From: CALWOS01 sp963595735
Lineage (GTDB): Bacteria > Bacillota > Clostridia > Oscillospirales > Oscillospiraceae
Assembly (NCBI GenBank): GCA_963595735.1
Contig: CAVBJJ010000047.1
Coordinates: forward strand, 1-11,359
DNA: 11,359 nt
Direction of reading: 5' to 3'
The notes beneath the pieces are model-generated. The model was not told the origin of the DNA and searched no databases. It worked only from the letters and a program-made list of their open reading frames with translations. This document shows positions 6,531 through 11,359 of the stretch, in pieces. Within the stretch, counting starts at the first letter, position 1; the number at the start of each line of letters is the position of its first letter. A program made the translations under genes and the position numbers.

Positions 6531-8881
6531 CCCTTTTCAAGCATCGGCGCAGCGCGGAGCGGGACGCCTTTTCCGTTCCCCGCAGCGTCCAGAAATCTAT
6601 CCCGATCAAACGCATTTACAAAGACGGTGTATTTCAGGTGAGCGGCAAGTTTTCTAAGACTTGGCGCTTTTTTGATGTGAATTATGCCGTGGCGTCCCCG
6701 GAGAAGCAGCGGGAACTCTTTATGACCTACTGCTCCTTCCTGAACTCACTCCCTATCGGAGCCACGGCGAAGATCACGCTGTTCAACCGGCAGCTCAATC
6801 AAAAGGACTTTGGGCGGACGCTGCTCATGCCCATGAAAGGCGATGGGCAGGATCAGTACCGTGGCGAATACAACGACCTGCTGCTGGAAAAGGCGGCAGA
6901 GAGCAACAATCTCATTCAGGAAAAGTACATCACAATTTCCGTGGAGAAGAAAAGCATTGAAGAAGCACGCGCTTTTTTCTCCCGTGTCAGCACCGACCTT
7001 ACCACCGGCCTTTCCCGCATGGCGTCCAGCGTCCGCGAAATTACGGTCAATGACCGCCTGCGGCTCCTGCATGATTTTTACCGCCCCGGCGAGGAACAGC
7101 TTTTCCAATTTGATTTGGAGGACACCATGCGAAAGGGGCATGACTTCCGAGACAGCATCGCTCCGGACTGCATTGCCTTTCAGAAAAATCATTATGAGCT
7201 GGGCAACCATGTGGGCCGTACCCTGTTTCTGCGGGAATATGCCAGCTTTATCTCAGACAGCATGATCACGGAGCTGACGGACTATCCCCGAAACATGATG
7301 CTCTCCATTGACATTATCCCCGTGGCGATGGACGAAGCGGTGAGCGATATTCGCAAGCGCATTATGTCCGTGGAATCCGACATTACCCGCTGGCAGCAGC
7401 GGCAAAATCAGCGCAACAATTTTACCGCCAACATTCCCTACGACTTAGAGCAGATGCGAAGCGAAACGAAAGAGTTTATGGACGATCTTATGAGCCGCGA
7501 CCAGCGCATGATGCTGGCACTCGTCACGCTGACGCACTTGGCGGATAACCTCGAACAGCTTGACCAGGACACCGAAGCCTTGCAAGCTATCGGGCGGGCG
7601 CGGGGCTGTCAGTTTAACATTCTGCGCTACCAGCAGGAGGACGCGCTGAATACGGTGCTGCCCCTCGGCTTAAAGCGTATTGACGCAACCCGCACCCTGA
7701 CCACGGAATGTACCGCTGTCCTCATGCCATTCAAATCGCAAGAAATTCAGGACGCAGGCGGCATCTACTATGGCGTCAACGCCGTGTCGCATAACCTCAT
7801 TATCTGCAATCGCGGGAACCTACTCAATGGCAACGGCTTTATCACCGGTGTGTCCGGTTCCGGCAAAAGCATGGCGGCAAAGCAGGAAGTCACCGCGTTG
7901 GCCCTTTCTACGGACCACGATATTATCATTGTCGATCCTGAACGCGAATACGGCGAGCTGGTGCAGGCATTGGGCGGTGAGGTCATTACCATCTCCGCGT
8001 CCGATCCTCGCGGCTGCCATATCAATGCGCTGGACTTGTCCGAGGGCTACGGTGACGGAAAGGAACCGCTGGTGATGAAGTCCGAGTTTATCATGTCGCT
8101 CTATGAGCAGCTTATGGGCGCGGATAAGATCGCGCCGCAGGAGAAGTCCATCATCGACCGCAGCGTGGGCAACATCTATCGGGAATACCTGAAGAATTAT
8201 CAGGGTGAACCGCCTACGCTGAAAAATCTCTATGACGACCTGATGAAGCAGGTCAATCCGGAGGCCCACCGAATTGCGCTGGCGTTGGAATTGTTCACGA
8301 CAGGCAGCTTAGATGTGTTCTCCCACCAAACCAACATCAACACGAAAAGCCGTATCCTCTGCTTTGACATTCAGGATTTGGGTGAAAATCTGAAATCGGT
8401 GGGCTTGCTGGTGATGCTGGACGCCATCTATAACCGCGTCATTCAGAACCGCAAAGCGGGAAAATTCACCCATGTCTACATCGACGAAATTTACCTTTTC
8501 TTTGCCAACGGCAACGGAACAAGCAGCAATATCAACAATTATAGCAGCGAATTTTTGTATAGGTGCTGGAAAAGGTTTCGGAAGAGCGGCGCGAGACTGA
8601 CCGGCATCACGCAGAACTTGTCCGAGTGCTTGTTGTCCAATACGGCGCGGCAGATGCTGGCGAACTCTGAATTTTTGCTGATGCTCAATCAGGCCGCAAC
8701 GGATCGGGAGCAGCTTGCCCGGTTGCTGGGCGCGTCCGAAACGCAAATGAGCTATGTGGACAATGCCCCGGCAGGCCACGGATTGATTCGAGTGGGCGGG
8801 GCTATCGTGCCTTTCTCCAATGAGCTGCCGAAAAATACGGAGTTGTACCGCTTAATGTCTACGAAGCCCGGTGAGGACTGA
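6527..8881 (+). CDS. virB4: VirB4-type conjugative transfer ATPase
   Basis: This cytoplasmic/membrane-associated ATPase powers assembly of the conjugation channel. At 784 residues it matches the VirB4 family. The TTG start gives MTLFKHRRS and is supported by GAGGTGA upstream (about 6512-6518) and by overlap with the PrgI stop. The N-terminal half corresponds to the CagE/TrbE/VirB domain. Walker A is GVSGSGKS at residues 441-448 and Walker B is YIDEIYLFF at about 651-659. The later ITQNLSECLLSN and LANSEFLLMLNQA are conserved C-terminal VirB4 motifs. All key nucleotide-binding residues are present, so it is probably active. The next gene starts 4 nt after the stop. Confidence 0.95.
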   Translation: MTLFKHRRSAERDAFSVPRSVQKSIPIKRIYKDGVFQVSGKFSKTWRFFDVNYAVASPEKQRELFMTYCSFLNSLPIGATAKITLFNRQLNQKDFGRTLLMPMKGDGQDQYRGEYNDLLLEKAAESNNLIQEKYITISVEKKSIEEARAFFSRVSTDLTTGLSRMASSVREITVNDRLRLLHDFYRPGEEQLFQFDLEDTMRKGHDFRDSIAPDCIAFQKNHYELGNHVGRTLFLREYASFISDSMITELTDYPRNMMLSIDIIPVAMDEAVSDIRKRIMSVESDITRWQQRQNQRNNFTANIPYDLEQMRSETKEFMDDLMSRDQRMMLALVTLTHLADNLEQLDQDTEALQAIGRARGCQFNILRYQQEDALNTVLPLGLKRIDATRTLTTECTAVLMPFKSQEIQDAGGIYYGVNAVSHNLIICNRGNLLNGNGFITGVSGSGKSMAAKQEVTALALSTDHDIIIVDPEREYGELVQALGGEVITISASDPRGCHINALDLSEGYGDGKEPLVMKSEFIMSLYEQLMGADKIAPQEKSIIDRSVGNIYREYLKNYQGEPPTLKNLYDDLMKQVNPEAHRIALALELFTTGSLDVFSHQTNINTKSRILCFDIQDLGENLKSVGLLVMLDAIYNRVIQNRKAGKFTHVYIDEIYLFFANGNGTSSNINNYSSEFLYRCWKRFRKSGARLTGITQNLSECLLSNTARQMLANSEFLLMLNQAATDREQLARLLGASETQMSYVDNAPAGHGLIRVGGAIVPFSNELPKNTELYRLMSTKPGED
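8873..8877 (+). promoter_or_regulatory. Ribosome binding site deciding the NlpC/P60 protein start
   Basis: GAGGA lies 8 nt before ATG 8886, inside the end of virB4. It favours that ATG over a GTG at 8871, which would have to overlap this site. Confidence 0.7.
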
Positions 8882-8885
8882 AGCC

Positions 8886-10838
8886 ATGCGGGACTTGAAG
8901 ATCAAACCCGGCATGGACACGCCAAAGGCAAAGCTGAAGAACACCGAGCCCAAAGACGCCGATTCCATTCTAAAAAAGCACATGGACAAGCGCCAACGGG
9001 AGAAGGAGCCAGAAAGCCGCGATCCTGTGCGCTACGCTACCGACCGCGTGGAGAAAAATATGCGCCGTGGCGCGGCGCTGGCCACAGATGGTTCCCGGCG
9101 CATGATGAAGCACTACCGGGAAAAGCAGCGGCAGGGCAAAGAAAATACGGCGAGAGCGTACAGAACGGCAGAATCGGCAGATATGGTGATTGGTTCGGAA
9201 AGTGGCTCTATCAATGCCCCAACGGAATATGACTTTTCCCCAGCCCAAACCGCTGCACGAAACGAAGTCGGGAAACAGGCTTTCACTCCGAAAAACGCAA
9301 ATACCGCCAAAAGCGCGAATGCTGCCCCGCAGGAGCGGGGGCGGCAAAAAGCCGTGCGGGACGCGAAAGCCGCCTATGGGCGGAACCTTGCCGAGAAAAA
9401 AACAGCAGAGCGGCACATTGTACCTCCACCGTCTGACCGTGGAGGCACAATGACCACTCCGCAGAAAGGCAATTTGGGCGCAGCAACCAAGGGCGGGTTT
9501 ACCCCCAAGAGCGGACAGACCATGACCAAGCCTCCACGCACTATGCGTGTCCGACCAACCGGCCACGCAGCGCCGAACAACGCAATCATCACCCGCCGCG
9601 CAAGGGCAGCGGCGCAGAGAAAGGCGCAGCGGGCGATGCTTCAGGACACCGCAAAAAACGGCGGCAAAACGGTAAGGAAGCTGGGCAGATCAGCGGTGCA
9701 GGCGATAAAGACCGTAGGCCGAGGTGTGGCGTCTGCGGTCAGCTCGCTCCTGACCGCGGGCAGCGGCGCGGTGGTGCTGGTGCTGCTCCTCACGGTGATC
9801 CTCGTGGCGGCGATTGTAGCATCGCCGTTCGGCATACTCTTTTCCAACGAGAGCCGCGGGGCAGGCGTCGTGCCGCTCTCCGCTGCGGTGGCGCAGGTCA
9901 ATTATGATTTCAACGAGCGGCTGGAGGCTCTGCAAACGGCAGATGACTATGATTCCATTTCCGTTGATGGGCAAGCCGCCGATTGGATTGAGGTGCTGGC
10001 GGTGTTCGCAGTGAAGGTAGCGGGCAGCGATGATGTGGACGCCGCAGATGTGGCCACGATGGACGCTGACCGCATCGCTCGCCTGAAAGCGGTCTTTTGG
10101 GATATGACCACCATTACCCACCGCATTGAGATCATTCACCATCCCGGCAGCGGCGAGGACGATGACGGTTGGACGGAAAGGAACCTCTATATCACGATTT
10201 CTGCAAAAACGGCAGAAGAAATGAAAACCGCCTACCGCTTTAACCGCAACCAGATCGCGGCGCTGGAGGAGCTGCTGGAACAGCAGGATCTCCTGCTGGA
10301 GTTGCTTGAAGATGTGTACTCCGTCAGCGGGGACACGGCGGCGCTGATCCGCAATCTGCCGGAAGATTTGTCACCGGAGCGTGAAGCGGTGGTACGCACC
10401 GCCTGTTCTCTTGTCGGCAAGGTGAATTATTTTTGGGGCGGAAAGAGCCTCACAATCGGTTGGGACGCACGGTGGGGCGAACTGCGGCAGGTCACGGCGG
10501 CAGGCAGCTCCACCACCGGAACCTATCGTCCTTACGGGGTTGATTGCAGCGGGTTCGTCGATTGGGTGTTCTATAACGCTACAAACGGCGATTACATCAT
10601 CGGCCACGGCGGGGGAGCCACCATGCAGCATGGCTATTGTACCGATATAAGCTGGGAGGACGCTCAGCCCGGTGATCTGGTGTTTTACCCCGACAATTCT
10701 CATGTCGGTATCGTGGGTGGTAGAGATGCCAATGGCGATTTGCTCATCATCCATTGCGCCAGCGGGCATAACAATGTGGTTATCACAGGACTGGCGGGGT
10801 TCACCTCCATAGGACGCCCCGTGTACTACACAGAGTAA
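8886..10838 (+). CDS. Membrane-anchored NlpC/P60 peptidoglycan hydrolase of the transfer system
   Basis: This 650-residue protein probably opens the cell wall for the conjugation channel. Counted from ATG 8886, residues 1 to about 290 are highly basic, rich in Lys, Arg, Ala, Gln and Pro, of low complexity and probably disordered in the cytoplasm. A single hydrophobic segment (about 295-318, VVLVLLLTVILVAAIVA) anchors the protein. Outside, a helical Leu/Glu-rich stretch (about 452-475) leads to a C-terminal NlpC/P60 domain. Catalytic residues are Cys554 in DCSGFV, His606 in SHVGIV and a third polar residue, probably His623 in IIHCASG. QPGDLVFY is also typical of the fold. It follows virB4 by 4 nt, as in C. 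difficile-type elements (CD1108-like, from memory). The hydrolase assignment is firm; the role of the long basic tail is unknown. Confidence 0.9.
   Translation: MRDLKIKPGMDTPKAKLKNTEPKDADSILKKHMDKRQREKEPESRDPVRYATDRVEKNMRRGAALATDGSRRMMKHYREKQRQGKENTARAYRTAESADMVIGSESGSINAPTEYDFSPAQTAARNEVGKQAFTPKNANTAKSANAAPQERGRQKAVRDAKAAYGRNLAEKKTAERHIVPPPSDRGGTMTTPQKGNLGAATKGGFTPKSGQTMTKPPRTMRVRPTGHAAPNNAIITRRARAAAQRKAQRAMLQDTAKNGGKTVRKLGRSAVQAIKTVGRGVASAVSSLLTAGSGAVVLVLLLTVILVAAIVASPFGILFSNESRGAGVVPLSAAVAQVNYDFNERLEALQTADDYDSISVDGQAADWIEVLAVFAVKVAGSDDVDAADVATMDADRIARLKAVFWDMTTITHRIEIIHHPGSGEDDDGWTERNLYITISAKTAEEMKTAYRFNRNQIAALEELLEQQDLLLELLEDVYSVSGDTAALIRNLPEDLSPEREAVVRTACSLVGKVNYFWGGKSLTIGWDARWGELRQVTAAGSSTTGTYRPYGVDCSGFVDWVFYNATNGDYIIGHGGGATMQHGYCTDISWEDAQPGDLVFYPDNSHVGIVGGRDANGDLLIIHCASGHNNVVITGLAGFTSIGRPVYYTE
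9416..9452. repeat. Imperfect 37-bp palindrome inside the hydrolase linker
   Basis: Arms 9416-9433 and 9435-9452 pair at 16 of 18 positions around T9434 (CATTGT with ACAATG, CCTCCAC with GTGGAGG, GTC with GAC). It encodes the linker segment HIVPPPSDRGGTM, with no stop. No further copy was noticed in the window. Confidence 0.75.
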
Positions 10839-10850
10839 AAAAGTTTTGCC

Positions 10851-10879
10851 TTTCCTTTGCCGGTCTGGTATGGTACAAT
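10851..10879 (+). promoter_or_regulatory. Promoter of the small right-end gene
   Basis: A TACAAT -10 (10874-10879) preceded by TGG forms an extended -10. TTTCCT (10851-10856) sits 17 nt upstream as a weak -35. It lies right after the hydrolase stop, so the small gene downstream can be transcribed separately from the transfer operon. Confidence 0.6.
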
Positions 10880-10904
10880 ACCCATCGTGTGTGATGGGAG
10901 GTAT
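10878..10904 (+). promoter_or_regulatory. Inverted repeat over transcription start and ribosome binding site
   Basis: CCCATC (10881-10886) and GATGGG (10893-10898) form a 6-bp inverted repeat around GTGTGT. The symmetry extends outward as ATACC (10878-10882) and GGTAT (10900-10904), with a few unpaired bases on the right side. Transcription from the upstream -10 should begin near 10886, inside the left arm, so a DNA operator is more likely than an RNA hairpin. The right arm overlaps the ribosome binding site GGGAGG (10896-10901). Confidence 0.5.
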
Positions 10905-10906
10905 CT

Positions 10907-11173
10907 ATGACTTATACAGAGGAAGAAGCTGCTATTCTCTGCGGCTTTATTGGCCGGTATCTTGACCGAGCCTCGGTTTGCGAGAGTATCCGTGCCGATT
11001 ATTTTCAACTGTGCCAAGGATTGGAGCAGTGTACTTTGACCCATCAGGACTACCTATGGACAGAGCAGGTGCTTCAATTCCTGATGCCACAATGGTGGAC
11101 AGAACGGGAAGATCACCGTGCGCTGAACGCACTTTTACTGAAAACGCAATCCTTGATCCGCGCAGCGAGATAA
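10907..11173 (+). CDS. Small protein of unknown function
   Basis: I do not recognise this 88-residue protein. It starts MTYTEEEAAILCGFIGRYLD, is soluble-looking and mostly helical, and contains a Trp-rich patch (YLWTEQ, PQWWTERED) and two N-terminal cysteines. The gene call is well supported: GGGAGG lies 5 nt before the ATG, there is a dedicated promoter with a palindrome upstream, and a strong terminator follows the stop by 5 nt. It is a single-gene unit on the transfer strand, outside the tightly packed operon. A regulator or accessory factor of the element is possible, but nothing in the sequence shows a DNA-binding motif. Confidence 0.75.
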   Translation: MTYTEEEAAILCGFIGRYLDRASVCESIRADYFQLCQGLEQCTLTHQDYLWTEQVLQFLMPQWWTEREDHRALNALLLKTQSLIRAAR

Positions 11174-11178
11174 TTTGT

Positions 11179-11212
11179 GGGCAGACAGCTATTTGCTGTC
11201 TGCCCGTTTTTT
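11179..11212 (+). terminator. Intrinsic terminator after the small gene
   Basis: A perfect 11-bp stem (GGGCAGACAGC with GCTGTCTGCCC) with a TATTT loop is followed by GTTTTTT. It separates the small gene from a convergent gene on the other strand. No T-run is present in the opposite direction. Confidence 0.93.
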
Positions 11213-11216
11213 CTGC

Positions 11217-11357
11217 TTACAGCCTTGAAACACAATAAGCGATCAATTCCTCCGGTGTCGGGATCGCACCGGCACACGGAATCGCAGAGACAATGCTGGC
11301 GTCCTTTGGCTGCGCCATGAGAATAGCAAGGCTGATTTCCCTGCGGACTTCTTCAAC
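11217..11357 (-). CDS. Unrecognised protein, C-terminal fragment (partial at window edge)
   Basis: On the minus strand an open frame enters from the right edge and ends at a TAA (11219-11217), giving 46 residues beginning VEEVRREISLAILMAQPKDA and ending ELIAYCVSRL. The composition looks like a real soluble protein and the frame ends just short of the terminator of the convergent small gene, as expected for tail-to-tail genes. No start is visible and the fragment is too short to name. The gene call is moderately secure; function is unknown. Confidence 0.5.
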   Translation of the reverse strand, partial: VEEVRREISLAILMAQPKDASIVSAIPCAGAIPTPEELIAYCVSRL

Positions 11358-11359
11358 GC

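Noticed and set aside
9323..9353. GC-rich hairpins (CCCCGC with GCGGGG, CGGC with GCCG) as a terminator or RNA
   Set aside because: They lie within the hydrolase coding region, are short, have no T-run and fit its GC-rich Ala/Arg/Gly codons.
1..11359. CRISPR array, tRNA or rRNA genes
   Set aside because: No regularly spaced repeats, tRNA-like cloverleaf or rRNA segments were seen on either strand.

Overview
The window looks like part of an integrative and conjugative element (conjugative transposon) from a low-to-mid-GC, gut-type Firmicute, probably Clostridia. This is inferred from gene content, strong GGAGG-type ribosome binding sites and Clostridia-like protein sequences. No taxonomic marker is present. 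The gene order VirD4 - VirB2-like - VirB6-like - PrgI - VirB4 - NlpC/P60 protein matches the transfer module of Clostridioides difficile-type conjugative transposons (the CD1115 to CD1108 families, recalled from memory and not searched).

Layout. Positions 1-276 carry the 5' exon of a VirD4-type coupling protein, with its Walker A motif; the gene start lies outside the window. Positions 277 to about 2981 are a complete group II intron: a GTGCG 5' end, roughly 740 nt of ribozyme, a 623-residue reverse transcriptase/maturase with an HNH domain, a canonical 34-nt domain V and a domain VI hairpin with a bulged A. The second VirD4 exon (about 2982-4282) holds the Walker B motif. Joining 276 to 2982 restores one frame across the conserved DPKGE motif. 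The small pilin-like VirB2 gene (4236-4577) overlaps the end of virD4.

Between the VirB2-like and VirB6-like genes, on the opposite strand, lies a self-contained toxin-antitoxin cassette (4584-5307). It has a sigma-70-type promoter, a RelB/DinJ antitoxin, a RelE/ParE toxin overlapping it by ATGA, and a 15-bp hairpin terminator. The plus-strand transfer genes then resume: VirB6/TrbL-like (5342-6181), PrgI (6192-6530), VirB4 ATPase (6527-8881) and a membrane-anchored NlpC/P60 hydrolase (8886-10838). They are spaced tightly or overlap, so they probably form one transcription unit. A separate small gene of unknown function (10907-11173) has its own promoter, a palindrome over its start region and a strong terminator. 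The 3' end of an unrecognised minus-strand gene closes the window.

How it fits together. VirD4 would bring relaxase-bound DNA to the channel, VirB4 would energise assembly, the VirB2-, PrgI- and VirB6-like proteins would form the membrane channel, and the NlpC/P60 protein would open the cell wall. Because the intron separates Walker A from Walker B, conjugation should depend on correct intron splicing. The toxin-antitoxin cassette could stabilise the element, and its antisense promoter could interfere with transfer-gene transcription. I see no clearly new defence or catalytic system. The most interesting points are the intron placement and chemistry, the antisense toxin-antitoxin insertion, and the separately regulated small gene near the right end.
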